DNA from: Bacteroidota bacterium
Lineage (GTDB): Bacteria; Bacteroidota; Ignavibacteria; Kryptoniales; JAKASW01
Reading direction: 5' to 3'
DNA: 64,000 bases
Assembly: GCA_021825585.1 (NCBI GenBank)
Contig: JAKAGT010000001.1
Span: forward strand, 124,001-188,000
Shown one piece after another: positions 9,885 to 18,522 of the stretch. Numbering within the stretch: position 1 is the first letter of the stretch; every line of letters starts with the position of its first letter. The notes under the pieces are model-generated. The model did not search any database, was not told the DNA's origin, and saw only the letters and a list, made by a program, of their open reading frames with translations. The translations under genes were made by a program, and so were the position numbers.

Positions 9885-10904
9885 GTGAAAATCGCAGTTC
9901 TGTTGGGCGGGAGTTCACCGGAACGTTTCGTTTCAATAGCTTCCGGCAGAGGAATAGTGAAAGCTCTCAGGGAGCTGGGCCACGATGTTACCGTGGTCGA
10001 CCCCGCATTGGGAAACGACCAAATGCCTGAAGCCGACCTTCTTTCGCAGGGCGTGGGGACAATTCCACCCGGTGAAGAGACATTGAGAAAGCTGTCACAC
10101 AAGAACTACCTCGCTTCCGTCGATTCGCAGTTATTCGACGACGTCAATCTCGCCTTCATCATTCTTCACGGCAAATGGGGTGAAGACGGGATTATACAGT
10201 CGCTTCTTGAGCTTCGTTCGATCCCATACACCGGCTCAGGCGTCATGGCGAGTGCAATTGCGATGGACAAGGTGATGTCGAAGAAGCTGTTTGCCCATCA
10301 TGGAACACCTACCCCCGATTGGTTCGATTACAGGAAAGACTCCTCAGATCGTTCATCCTCGATCGAAGAGGGAATTTCGCGGATCGGATTCCCGAATGTA
10401 GTGAAGCCTAACGACCAGGGTTCGTCGGTTGCGATTACGATTGTGAAGGAAAAATCGGCGCTTGACGCTGCGTTGGATGACGCCGAGAAGTTTTCGCAGA
10501 CAGTTCTGGTCGAGAAATATATCGAGGGTGCCGAGCTTACGGTTGGAATCCTGGGCGACGAGCCGCTTCCTGTCATTGAAATCAGGCCCCACGACGGATT
10601 CTACGACTATGAACACAAGTATACGAAAGGTAGAACGGATTACCTTGTCCCGGCACCGATAGAAAAATCGTATGCCCTGGAACTCCAGGAGACCGCGCTG
10701 AGGACCTTCAGGTCGCTCGGCTGCAGGACATTCGGCCGGGTCGATTTCAAGGCGGGTCGTGATCACATCCCATACTGCCTCGAAGTGAATACAATTCCTG
10801 GAATGACCGAGACAAGCCTGGTGCCAAAAGCCGCGGCGGCGGCCGGCATTTCGTTCAACGAAGTGGTGAAGAGAATCGTCGAGCTGAGTCTGGAAGGGAA
10901 ATGA
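9885..10904 (+). CDS. ddl: D-alanine--D-alanine ligase
   Basis: ATP-grasp ligase that makes the D-Ala-D-Ala dipeptide for peptidoglycan. 339 residues. The N-terminus KIAVLLGGSSPERFVSIASG carries the GG-S-E signature of Ddl (GGxSxEhxVS), then LHGKWGEDG, PYTGSGVMASAIAMDK, VVKPNDQGSS (ATP-grasp), VEKYIEGAELTVGILG and the metal-binding end CLEVNTIPGMTETSLVPKAA. The start is GTG at 9885, fixed by CAGGAGA five bases upstream; the ATG at 9881 is out of frame. The stop overlaps the next start (ATGA), so it is co-translated with the ftsB-like gene. Confidence 0.95.
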   Translation: MKIAVLLGGSSPERFVSIASGRGIVKALRELGHDVTVVDPALGNDQMPEADLLSQGVGTIPPGEETLRKLSHKNYLASVDSQLFDDVNLAFIILHGKWGEDGIIQSLLELRSIPYTGSGVMASAIAMDKVMSKKLFAHHGTPTPDWFDYRKDSSDRSSSIEEGISRIGFPNVVKPNDQGSSVAITIVKEKSALDAALDDAEKFSQTVLVEKYIEGAELTVGILGDEPLPVIEIRPHDGFYDYEHKYTKGRTDYLVPAPIEKSYALELQETALRTFRSLGCRTFGRVDFKAGRDHIPYCLEVNTIPGMTETSLVPKAAAAAGISFNEVVKRIVELSLEGK

Positions 10905-11209
10905 ATCTTAAGTTCTTCGCAAAGTCTCTCAAGAAGATGAAGAGACAGAGCGTACTGATCCTCCTCATCTTATCGGTCGGACTGGTGTATATCCTTTTCG
11001 ACTCAAGGGGACTGATTCAGCGGCTGCGGCTTGCGGGCGATAAGGCCTCGCTGGAGAAGAAAATCGAGAAATTGCAGAAGGAAAATGCCTCCATGAGGGA
11101 GGAGATCCGGAAATTGCAGACGAGCAATCAGGAAATTGAACGGATAGCACGAGAGAAGTATTTTATGCATAGAAATGGCGAAAAAATCATCAAAGTTGAA
11201 CCTAAGTAG
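10901..11209 (+). CDS. FtsB/DivIC-like septum formation initiator
   Basis: 102 residues with the FtsB/DivIC plan: a short basic N-terminus, one membrane span (about residues 17-34, SVLILLILSVGLVYILF), then a coiled coil (LEKKIEKLQKENASMREEIRKLQ) and the family ending IERIAREKYFMHRNGEKIIKV. It would act in the divisome with FtsL/FtsQ partners. It starts inside the ddl stop (ATGA), and its 3' end overlaps the first 35 bases of rarA. Which of FtsB or DivIC it is cannot be told from sequence. Confidence 0.85.
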   Translation: MNLKFFAKSLKKMKRQSVLILLILSVGLVYILFDSRGLIQRLRLAGDKASLEKKIEKLQKENASMREEIRKLQTSNQEIERIAREKYFMHRNGEKIIKVEPK

Positions 11210-12599
11210 AGGGGCCCAACCCGCGGGATTTGGAGCTGGTTTGTCGGGACGGGATTCCGGACTCTTCGCGCCGCCGAAATCCGCAATTCCTCTTGCCGAG
11301 AGAATCCGCCCGGTGAATTTCGAAGACTTCGTCGGTCAGGAACACCTGGTCGGCGAGAGGGGAACGCTCCGGAAGATGCTGGACAGCGGGAACATCCGCT
11401 CCATGATACTTTGGGGACCGCCCGGCACCGGCAAGACCACGCTCGCCCGCCTGATATCGAGAAGACTCCAGGCCGATTTCTTTCAGGTCAATGCGGTCTC
11501 TTCCGGAGTCCATGAGCTGCGTGAAATCATCGCGGCGGCCGAAAAATCGCTGGAAATCGGAAGGCGAACCATCCTGTTCATCGACGAAATACATCGGTTC
11601 AACAAGGCGCAACAGGATGCGCTGCTGGAAAGTGTTGAAAACGGCTCGATAATTCTTATCGGTGCGACGACGGAAAACCCATCCTTCGAAGTCATCTCTC
11701 CCCTGCTTTCGAGAAGTCAGGTTTACGTCCTGGAGACTCTCGGGGAGAATGAGCTCCTCAAAATACTTCATCATACGATTCAACAGGATGACCTGCTCAA
11801 GAAATATCAGGAGCGGATCGGCGGACAGCCTCTGCTCTCGGAAGAAGCGGAACAGGAGATCGTCCGTCTGAGCGGAGGAGACGCAAGGGTTATGCTGAAT
11901 GCGCTCGAGGTTGCGGTAGACCTGGCGGGTCCAGATTCCGCCGCTGCACGGTCCGGGAATCCCCCTGTGCAGATAAGCCGGGACGTAATAAGAGAAGCGT
12001 ACCAGGTCAGACATTATAAATATGACCGGACCGGCGAGGAGCATTACAACACCATTTCCGCCTTCATAAAAAGCGTCCGCGGAAGCGATCCGGATGCGGC
12101 AGTCTACTACCTCGCCCGGATGCTGGAGGCGGGTGAGGATCCGAAGTTTATCGCAAGGAGGCTGATCATACTCGCTTCCGAAGATATCGGCAACGCGGAG
12201 CCGTACGCGCTGACGCTCGCCACGGCCTGCTTTACGGCGGTCGATTACATCGGAATGCCGGAAGCTCGTATCGTACTTGCACAGGCGACAACATACCTTT
12301 CAAGCTGCCCGAAGAGCAACGCGTCGTATATGTCGATTGAAAAAGCGGCGGCTGACGTCCGGGAGAAACCTTACCTTCCCGTCCCGCTTCACCTTAGAAA
12401 TGCTCCTACAAAGCTGATGGAAGAACTCGGCTACCACAAAGGGTACAAATATGCTCACGGGTTCCAGGACCATTTCGTGGAACAGCAATATCTCCCCGAC
12501 GAGATTAAGGACAACATCTATTACGATCCGACCGAGATCGGCAGGGAAGCAGTCTTAAAGAAATATCTTCAGTCAATCTGGAACAAAAGGAAAAAGTAG
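11175..12599 (+). CDS. rarA: replication-associated recombination protein A (AAA+ ATPase)
   Basis: 474 residues. RarA/MgsA acts at stalled replication forks with SSB. Visible motifs: PLAERIRPVNFEDFVGQEHL, Walker A WGPPGTGKTTLA, Walker B ILFIDEIHRFNKAQQDALL, sensor-1 GATTENPSFEV, then the clamp-loader-like LLSRSQVYVLE and the C-terminal tetramerisation part (HYNTISAFIKSVRGSDPDAA, LARMLEAGEDPKFIARRL, EDIGNA). The start at 11175 lies 35 bases inside the ftsB-like gene, leaving an N-terminal extension of about 35 residues before the conserved core. A later start is possible but no better ribosome site is visible. Confidence 0.95.
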   Translation: MAKKSSKLNLSRGAQPAGFGAGLSGRDSGLFAPPKSAIPLAERIRPVNFEDFVGQEHLVGERGTLRKMLDSGNIRSMILWGPPGTGKTTLARLISRRLQADFFQVNAVSSGVHELREIIAAAEKSLEIGRRTILFIDEIHRFNKAQQDALLESVENGSIILIGATTENPSFEVISPLLSRSQVYVLETLGENELLKILHHTIQQDDLLKKYQERIGGQPLLSEEAEQEIVRLSGGDARVMLNALEVAVDLAGPDSAAARSGNPPVQISRDVIREAYQVRHYKYDRTGEEHYNTISAFIKSVRGSDPDAAVYYLARMLEAGEDPKFIARRLIILASEDIGNAEPYALTLATACFTAVDYIGMPEARIVLAQATTYLSSCPKSNASYMSIEKAAADVREKPYLPVPLHLRNAPTKLMEELGYHKGYKYAHGFQDHFVEQQYLPDEIKDNIYYDPTEIGREAVLKKYLQSIWNKRKK

Positions 12600-12642
12600 T
12601 CTCCGCTACTTTCGAAGGGTCTCTTCGAGAAAGGATTTTTTA

Positions 12643-13593
12643 ATGAATTATATCATCGGCATCGACCTTGGCGGCACATACATCAAAGCGGGCGCGGTAT
12701 CGAAAGAAGGAGAGCTCCTTTATGAAGCTTCCTCAATCCCTTCAATGTCAGACGTAAATCCGAATGCCGTAGTCGGCCAGATCGAAAAGGCTGTAAACGA
12801 AGTCAAGTCGAAGTACAAAGGAGATAACCTTCTCGGTGTCGGGATAGGATCGCCGGGCCTGGTGGACCTGGACGGCGGTACGGTGAAATATCCGCCAAAT
12901 TTCGCAAACTGGACGGTCTTCAGACTCGGAGAGGAAACCGCGAAGAAGATCGGCGGACGGGTGGAAGTTGAAAACGACGCCAACGCGGCTGCAGTCGGAG
13001 AATTCAGGTTCGGTGCAGGCAAAGGTTTGAAGAACTTCATCATGATCACACTCGGCACAGGCGTAGGAGGCGGGTTCATAATTGACGGACAGGTCTTCCG
13101 CGGAGAGACCGGCGGCGCGGGCGAACTGGGCCATATCTCGATAAATTACGACGGCCCGCACTGTAAATGCGGAAATCGCGGCTGCGTCGAGGCGTATGTC
13201 GGACAGAAATACCTTTCCCACCGCGTGTTCGAACAGTTGAAGACCCATCCCGACTCGCTCATTAATAAGCTCATAGATGGCGACGAATCAAAGCTGGAAC
13301 CGAAGGTCATCAGCCAGGCAGCTGACAAGGGCGACAAGTTCGCTTTGCAGGTGTGGAAGGAGACGGGAATGTACATCGGCGTGGCCGTCGCAGCCGCATT
13401 CAACCTGTTCGACACCGCCAATCTCGTCGTGGGCGGAGGCGTTTCGAAAGCAGGCAGGGCGCTCTTCGATTCCATCGAGGAGACAATCAGGGAACGGGTT
13501 CTCCCGCCGCTGAGGCCGCGAATCAGAGTCGCTCCTGCAAAGCTGGAAAATTCGGCCGGGATAATCGGAGCCGCGGCACTTATTGCAGAATAA
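12643..13593 (+). CDS. ROK-family glucokinase
   Basis: 316 residues. Phosphorylates glucose (or a related sugar) with ATP in the cytoplasm. Motifs in order: phosphate-1 IGIDLGGTYIKAG, VENDANAAAVGEF, the phosphate-2 loop TLGTGVGGGFI, GGAGELGHI and the ROK zinc site CKCGNRGCVEAY, then the adenosine motif VVGGGVS. AAGGA lies just before the ATG. A small 6-bp hairpin (12612-12628) followed by a T-run sits between rarA and this start; it could damp read-through. Substrate within the ROK family is inferred as glucose. Confidence 0.9.
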   Translation: MNYIIGIDLGGTYIKAGAVSKEGELLYEASSIPSMSDVNPNAVVGQIEKAVNEVKSKYKGDNLLGVGIGSPGLVDLDGGTVKYPPNFANWTVFRLGEETAKKIGGRVEVENDANAAAVGEFRFGAGKGLKNFIMITLGTGVGGGFIIDGQVFRGETGGAGELGHISINYDGPHCKCGNRGCVEAYVGQKYLSHRVFEQLKTHPDSLINKLIDGDESKLEPKVISQAADKGDKFALQVWKETGMYIGVAVAAAFNLFDTANLVVGGGVSKAGRALFDSIEETIRERVLPPLRPRIRVAPAKLENSAGIIGAAALIAE

Positions 13594-13641
13594 AATCTTC
13601 TCTTTCAATCCGATGAGTCCCTCTTCTGATATCGATGTGTC

Positions 13642-16197
13642 GTGAGAATTACATCCCTCATAGTTGCAGTCATTCTTGCAGCATCGGCACTTCACGCGTC
13701 GGAGAGGACATCCTCGGATTTTCCGCCGTTTCCCGTCCAGGACACGACGAAGGCCGCGGCAGCTAAAGACACCACTGCCTCCAAATCGGCAATCGACACG
13801 GTTGTCACTTACAGCGCCGCCGACTCGATAGTCTATTCGATCTCAAACCATGAGATGTCCCTTTATAAGAAGGGCAACATGAAATACAGGGATTTCAAAT
13901 TGGACGCCGGGCAGATTGGAATAAACTGGACGACGGCGATCCTCAATGCCGAAGGGATAAAGGATACATCGGACAAAACAATCGAGAAGCCGGTCTTTAC
14001 TCAGGCCGGCGAGACGTACGACGGTTCGCATGTCGCTTATGACTTCAAGACTCAAAGAGGACGGATTAGTCTCGCGAACACGGAAATAGACAGGAGTTAT
14101 TACCATGGCGAGCTCATAAAGAAGTTCTCAAAAGACGCGATGTACATACAGAACGGCAGGTTTACGAGCTGCGACAAGAAGAACCCGGACTACTACTTCC
14201 AGAGCTCGAAGATGAAACTGGTCATCAACAAAACCATAATCGCCGAGCCAATAATAATGTATATCGACGGCGTCCCGGTCTTTGCCATACCTTTCGGCGT
14301 CTTCCCGGCAAAGTCCGGCAGGAGAAGCGGCATTATCACCCCTTCATTCGGAGAAACAGCCAACAGCGGGAGATACCTTTCCCATCTCGGCTATTTCTGG
14401 GCAATAAACGACTATTCCGACCTGACGACCACGATCGACTGGTATACGCGCGGCGGCTTCGACCTCAGAAGCGGGCTACGATATACTCTCAGATACTATT
14501 TTAATGGAAGCCTGTACGGGGCCTACAGTAACAGGTATAATGGCGAGCCGGGCGACCCGGGACGCACGGTCCAGAAGAACTGGGACCTGCAGTTTACCCA
14601 CGACCAAACCATCGATCCGACGACGAGACTAGTTGCCAACGTCAGCATGAGTTCCAACAACTACTTCCGTACGACAAGCATCAACTACGGCCAGATCCTG
14701 CAGCAGAACCTCGTGTCAGACGTGACCCTTTTCAAGACATGGGAGGGGGCAGGCAACAGCATTTCGATCAACGTCCACCGGGACCAGAACCTGGGAACCG
14801 GTTCGATCAGCGCGAACCTGCCGAACATTACGTTTTCCCATTCGCAGAGCTACCCGTTCAGGAGCGCCGCGCATGCCGATGCCTCGCCGAACCAGCTGGC
14901 GTGGTACGAGATGATCGGCTATTCCTACAACGGGCAGTTCCTGAATACAACATCAAAGACCGTCGATACCACAAGCCACACCATAACCCGGTCGAGCTCG
15001 TACGGTGCCGAGCATTCGATCTCCATAAGCGCGGCACCGAAGGCCGGCTACTTTACGATTTCGCCATTTGTTTCGGTCACAGACAAGATGTACGGTTCGC
15101 GGACGACATACGGCGACGCACCGAGCTCGACAGGCACAGACAGCATTTTCACACAGAAGGAAAGAGGTTTTTACAACATCGGTTATTTCAACACGGGACT
15201 TTCCGCCAGCACGCGGCTCTTCGGTCTCATGGAGCCGAACATGTTCGGCATCGCGGCATTCAGGCACACCTTCCAGCCAAGCCTCACTCTCTCGTATCAG
15301 CCTGATTTCTCAAGACCTTTCTGGAACTACTATGGACATTACGATTCACTGAACGGACACAGTGCCTCATACGACTACTACGCTAATACCGCTTTTGGCG
15401 GCGCACCGGCCGGGACATTTGCCGGGCTCAACCTCTCCATCAACAACAATTTCGAGATGAAAACCATGCCGGGCGACACCTCCCAGACTGAGAAGAAATA
15501 CCAGCTCCTTAACCTCGGGCTCGGTCTTTCTTACAACTTCGCTGCGCAAGGCCAGGCCCTGCCGCTCTCGGAGCTCAGCATGAACTACAGGACGAACGTA
15601 GGAGGAAAAATCGACATCGGCGGCAGCAGCTCGTTTAACTTCTATCAATACGACGCGGCACTTGGAAGGCGAATAAACAGGTTCCTCTGGTCCGAGGGAC
15701 AGCTTCCCGACATGACAAACTTCAGCCTGAGCGTTTCAACCTCCCTGCAGGGGCCGAGGAAGAAACAGGAAGGATCGAACCAGACCGCTTCACAACAGAG
15801 CGACTCGCTGAAGTCGCTTCAGCAGTATGACGCCTTCTATAATGAAACCCCAAAGCCCGATCTGAACATTCCGTGGAACCTGGACCTGGGTTTGGATTAC
15901 GGTATCTCAAAACCCACTCCGGCGACCGTCAGCAAATACGCTACACTTCGTTTCAATCTCGGCTTTAACCTGACAGAGAACTGGAAGATCGGGTTCACCG
16001 GTGGATACGATTTGATACAGCACCAAATGACGATTCCGACGGTCACCGTCTATCGCGACCTTCATTGCTGGGAGATGAATCTGACCTGGAACCCTATCGG
16101 CTACTATCGGGGTTTCAATCTTGTAATAAGAATCAAGGCCTCCCAGCTCCGGGACATCAAGATTACAAAGAGAGAGGATACAATAGTTGGATACTGA
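13642..16197 (+). CDS. lptD: LPS-assembly outer-membrane protein LptD-like (OstA family)
   Basis: 851 residues from a GTG at 13642. Signal peptide, an Ala/Lys/Thr-rich linker, then an OstA-like jelly-roll region (DGSHVAYDFKTQRGRISLANTEI, GRFTSCDKKNPDYYFQSSKMKL, YIDGVPVFAIPFGVFP) and the LptD barrel opening GRRSGIITPSFGETANSGRYL. The C-terminal half is alternating beta-strands of an outer-membrane barrel. The product would insert lipopolysaccharide in the outer leaflet with LptE. The C-terminal KITKREDTIVGY lacks the usual final aromatic-only strand but ends in Tyr. The last 11 bases overlap the next gene. Confidence 0.88.
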   Translation: MRITSLIVAVILAASALHASERTSSDFPPFPVQDTTKAAAAKDTTASKSAIDTVVTYSAADSIVYSISNHEMSLYKKGNMKYRDFKLDAGQIGINWTTAILNAEGIKDTSDKTIEKPVFTQAGETYDGSHVAYDFKTQRGRISLANTEIDRSYYHGELIKKFSKDAMYIQNGRFTSCDKKNPDYYFQSSKMKLVINKTIIAEPIIMYIDGVPVFAIPFGVFPAKSGRRSGIITPSFGETANSGRYLSHLGYFWAINDYSDLTTTIDWYTRGGFDLRSGLRYTLRYYFNGSLYGAYSNRYNGEPGDPGRTVQKNWDLQFTHDQTIDPTTRLVANVSMSSNNYFRTTSINYGQILQQNLVSDVTLFKTWEGAGNSISINVHRDQNLGTGSISANLPNITFSHSQSYPFRSAAHADASPNQLAWYEMIGYSYNGQFLNTTSKTVDTTSHTITRSSSYGAEHSISISAAPKAGYFTISPFVSVTDKMYGSRTTYGDAPSSTGTDSIFTQKERGFYNIGYFNTGLSASTRLFGLMEPNMFGIAAFRHTFQPSLTLSYQPDFSRPFWNYYGHYDSLNGHSASYDYYANTAFGGAPAGTFAGLNLSINNNFEMKTMPGDTSQTEKKYQLLNLGLGLSYNFAAQGQALPLSELSMNYRTNVGGKIDIGGSSSFNFYQYDAALGRRINRFLWSEGQLPDMTNFSLSVSTSLQGPRKKQEGSNQTASQQSDSLKSLQQYDAFYNETPKPDLNIPWNLDLGLDYGISKPTPATVSKYATLRFNLGFNLTENWKIGFTGGYDLIQHQMTIPTVTVYRDLHCWEMNLTWNPIGYYRGFNLVIRIKASQLRDIKITKREDTIVGY

Positions 16198-16720
16198 CAT
16201 AAAAATTCGACGCGCAAAAGTAAGCGACGTACAGCAAATAGTCTCACTTATAAATTCGTATGCCGAAAAGGGGGAAATGCTTTTCAGGTCACAGAGCCAG
16301 GTGCTTCAGCAGGTCAGGAATTACTTCGTCGCAGCCGTACCGGCAGGCTCTTCACCAGATTCGGAATCACAGGAGACGGTTCTCGCCTGCGGTTCGCTCG
16401 ACATAACCTGGAACGATCTTGCCGAACTCCGGTCGCTGGCGGTCAAAGAGGACAGCCAGAGTCGCGGGTTGGGGAGCAGGGTGGTCGAGGCTTTGATGGA
16501 CGATGCAGTGGAGCTTGGTCTCAAGCACGTTTTTGCTTTGACCTACAAGCCTCATTTCTTCGAAAGGCTGGGCTTCAAGATAATCGACAAGCAGCAACTC
16601 CCCCACAAGGTGTGGAGCATCTGCATAGATTGCCTGAAATTTCCGGTGTGTGACGAGGTCGCGATGCAAATCGAAGTGGAAGAATGGGTCGTGCGACGGG
16701 CCGCTTCACATGCCAGATGA
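16187..16720 (+). CDS. short ArgA-like N-acetyltransferase (GNAT; probable N-acetylglutamate synthase)
   Basis: 177 residues, TTG start at 16187 with AGAGAGGA about nine bases upstream. One GNAT domain: IRRAKVSDVQQIVSLINSYAEKGEMLFRS, LRSLAVKEDSQSRGLGSRVVEALM (acetyl-CoA P-loop), FALTYKPHFFERLGF, and the family ending HKVWSICIDCLKFPVCDEVAM. That last stretch is typical of short stand-alone N-acetylglutamate synthases, the first step of arginine synthesis. No other arginine genes are nearby, so the pathway role rests on the motif pattern. Confidence 0.8.
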   Translation: MDTDIKIRRAKVSDVQQIVSLINSYAEKGEMLFRSQSQVLQQVRNYFVAAVPAGSSPDSESQETVLACGSLDITWNDLAELRSLAVKEDSQSRGLGSRVVEALMDDAVELGLKHVFALTYKPHFFERLGFKIIDKQQLPHKVWSICIDCLKFPVCDEVAMQIEVEEWVVRRAASHAR

Positions 16721-16726
16721 GGGAAA

Positions 16727-17842
16727 TTACTTCGCTATCTCTCCCACTGTGGCAGAAGCAAATCTCTTTCTCCGCAATCGGAAGGCCTCGATTACGTAAA
16801 CCATCCCTATCATAAGAGACATCACGACAGCGGCTAGTGCAACGGCTACTACCGGATGTGTCCCCCCCGGAATCAGCTGTGCAAGCCCGATATTCACGGG
16901 AGACCCGTACACAATCATAAGATGCACGACATAGACTGTCAGCGAACTCTTCCCTATCGCCGGAAGGATACGTGGGAAACTCCGTATACGGAGGCTTGCG
17001 TAGCCGACCGCCGCAGCCACAAGCGTCACCAATCCGAACCTGAGCAGATTTACCGCGGGGAGCGCCTTCCAGTACAAGTCATACGGGGAGACGAATGCAA
17101 ATTGTATCGGGAAAAAGATCACGAATAAAATTACCGAAACAACGGAAGTCTTCATGAAACTTCTCGACAACGAAAACGCCCTGGTTTCGGCCGGAAGCGA
17201 TATCGCTGCCGCACCGAAGGCAGCACCGGCAAAAAGAAAGGCGGAAAAGGGGAAGAAGGTGAAGAACGAGCCGGATCTATAGGTCAGGTAGGAGTAGATG
17301 AAAGGAGACATGAACTTTTCCCACAAAACCGGTTCTATTACCGGGGCGATTGCCAACGACAGGAATGCCGCGATAACGTATGAGCGAAGAAGCATCTCCT
17401 TCCTCTTCACAATGAGCGCGATTACAAGGATTACGAGAAGCGACAGCGATATGATTTGCAGCGCGTCCGCCAGATAGAAGATTTTCCATTCATCCGCCGT
17501 CACGTCTGAAGGATTGTACAGCAGCTGCAATGGAAAATGAAGCAAGTAGCCGAGTGATAGAAGCGTGACAATTCTCCTGACCCTGCGAAACCTGGATTTT
17601 CTGCTCACCTGCAGCAGACCGCCGTTGTCTTTGACGCTCGCTACAACGAAAGCCAGCCCCGCGGAAAAGAAGAAGAAAGGCGCGGTCAGTCCCCTGAAAA
17701 AAGTCCAAAACTGAAATATTATGCTGGATCCGTCCTTATAAACCGGGCTCAACACGGCGTCTATCGTATGGCCCTCTATCATTAGAAGTACACCAATTGC
17801 ACGAAGCATATCCAACAACACAAGTCTATTTTTGTTCTGCAT
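16727..17842 (-). CDS. integral membrane acyltransferase (acyltransferase-3/HGSNAT-like)
   Basis: 371 residues with about ten membrane spans. The N-terminus RLVLLDMLRAIGVLLMIEGHT has the D-x-LR-x(n)-H arrangement of acyltransferase-3/HGSNAT-like enzymes, followed by FFRGLTAPFFFFSAGLAF. The late IGKSSLTVYVVHLMIVYGSP is the conserved last-helix motif. It probably moves an acyl group to an envelope sugar or lipid; the acceptor cannot be told. It converges on the argA-like gene with a gap of only six bases. Confidence 0.75.
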   Translation of the reverse strand: MQNKNRLVLLDMLRAIGVLLMIEGHTIDAVLSPVYKDGSSIIFQFWTFFRGLTAPFFFFSAGLAFVVASVKDNGGLLQVSRKSRFRRVRRIVTLLSLGYLLHFPLQLLYNPSDVTADEWKIFYLADALQIISLSLLVILVIALIVKRKEMLLRSYVIAAFLSLAIAPVIEPVLWEKFMSPFIYSYLTYRSGSFFTFFPFSAFLFAGAAFGAAAISLPAETRAFSLSRSFMKTSVVSVILFVIFFPIQFAFVSPYDLYWKALPAVNLLRFGLVTLVAAAVGYASLRIRSFPRILPAIGKSSLTVYVVHLMIVYGSPVNIGLAQLIPGGTHPVVAVALAAVVMSLMIGMVYVIEAFRLRRKRFASATVGEIAK

Positions 17843-17995
17843 CCTAGATACCTGGTTTCTCTAATAACTCACAGGGCTGAACTGTCAGACGTGTGGGGAA
17901 ATAAAAGGTTGAAGTGCAAAGCAGGCCAAACTGCTTTCGCTTATCTTTTCTGTAAACCCGACAACAGCCCGAACTCTAAAACTCCTGACTACTTT

Positions 17996-18505
17996 CTATT
18001 CTGCGGTGACACCCTTCGATTTGAGAAACTGTTCAAATCCCATCTTTTTATAGAAGTCACCGCCGATGTATTCCAAAACATTCAGGAACTTGGCAGGTCC
18101 CATATACCCGGGAGCGGCAGTAATCGGCTGCCCGCTCGACTCAAGAAAAATCGTGGTAGGATAGCCGTTCACCCGAAAAGCAGATGCAATCTGAGCGTCG
18201 GTTATTTGGGTGGTATCGATCGTTTCCTCCGCGTTGCTTTCCGCATTGAGCTTAACGAGGACGAAATTCCTGACGAGATAATCCTTCACGCCCTGATCAG
18301 AGTAAGTATCGCTCTCCATCTTCTTGCACCAGCCGCACCAATCGGTATATACATCTATTAAGACCTTCTTGTTGGTTGCCTTCGCTTCCTTGACGCCTTC
18401 GGTGAAGTTTGTCCACTTCAAGTCTGAGCTTTCCTTCGTCCCGCTTTTCGGTCCGGCGCCTGTCAAAAGCAGGCTGCTCAACAAAAGGATTAACATCGAA
18501 TTCAT
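17996..18505 (-). CDS. exported thioredoxin-fold protein
   Basis: 169 residues with a signal peptide (MNSMLILLLSSLLLTGAG) and a thioredoxin-7/DUF255-like domain: KKVLIDVYTDWCGWCKKMESDTY with CxxC active site CGWC, and the cis-Pro loop VNGYPTTIFL. It would act as a periplasmic disulfide oxidoreductase. GAGG stands about seven bases before the ATG. The gene is 17 bases after the Eis-like gene and so probably last in a GT9-acetyltransferase-thioredoxin operon. About 150 bases of unassigned sequence separate it from the acyltransferase gene downstream. Confidence 0.85.
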   Translation of the reverse strand: MNSMLILLLSSLLLTGAGPKSGTKESSDLKWTNFTEGVKEAKATNKKVLIDVYTDWCGWCKKMESDTYSDQGVKDYLVRNFVLVKLNAESNAEETIDTTQITDAQIASAFRVNGYPTTIFLESSGQPITAAPGYMGPAKFLNVLEYIGGDFYKKMGFEQFLKSKGVTAE

Positions 18506-18522
18506 AAAAGCCTCTTCCAGGT

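Noticed and set aside
14739-15305. 188-residue alternative frame inside lptD
   Set aside because: Rich in Arg, His and Pro; an out-of-frame reading of the barrel region.
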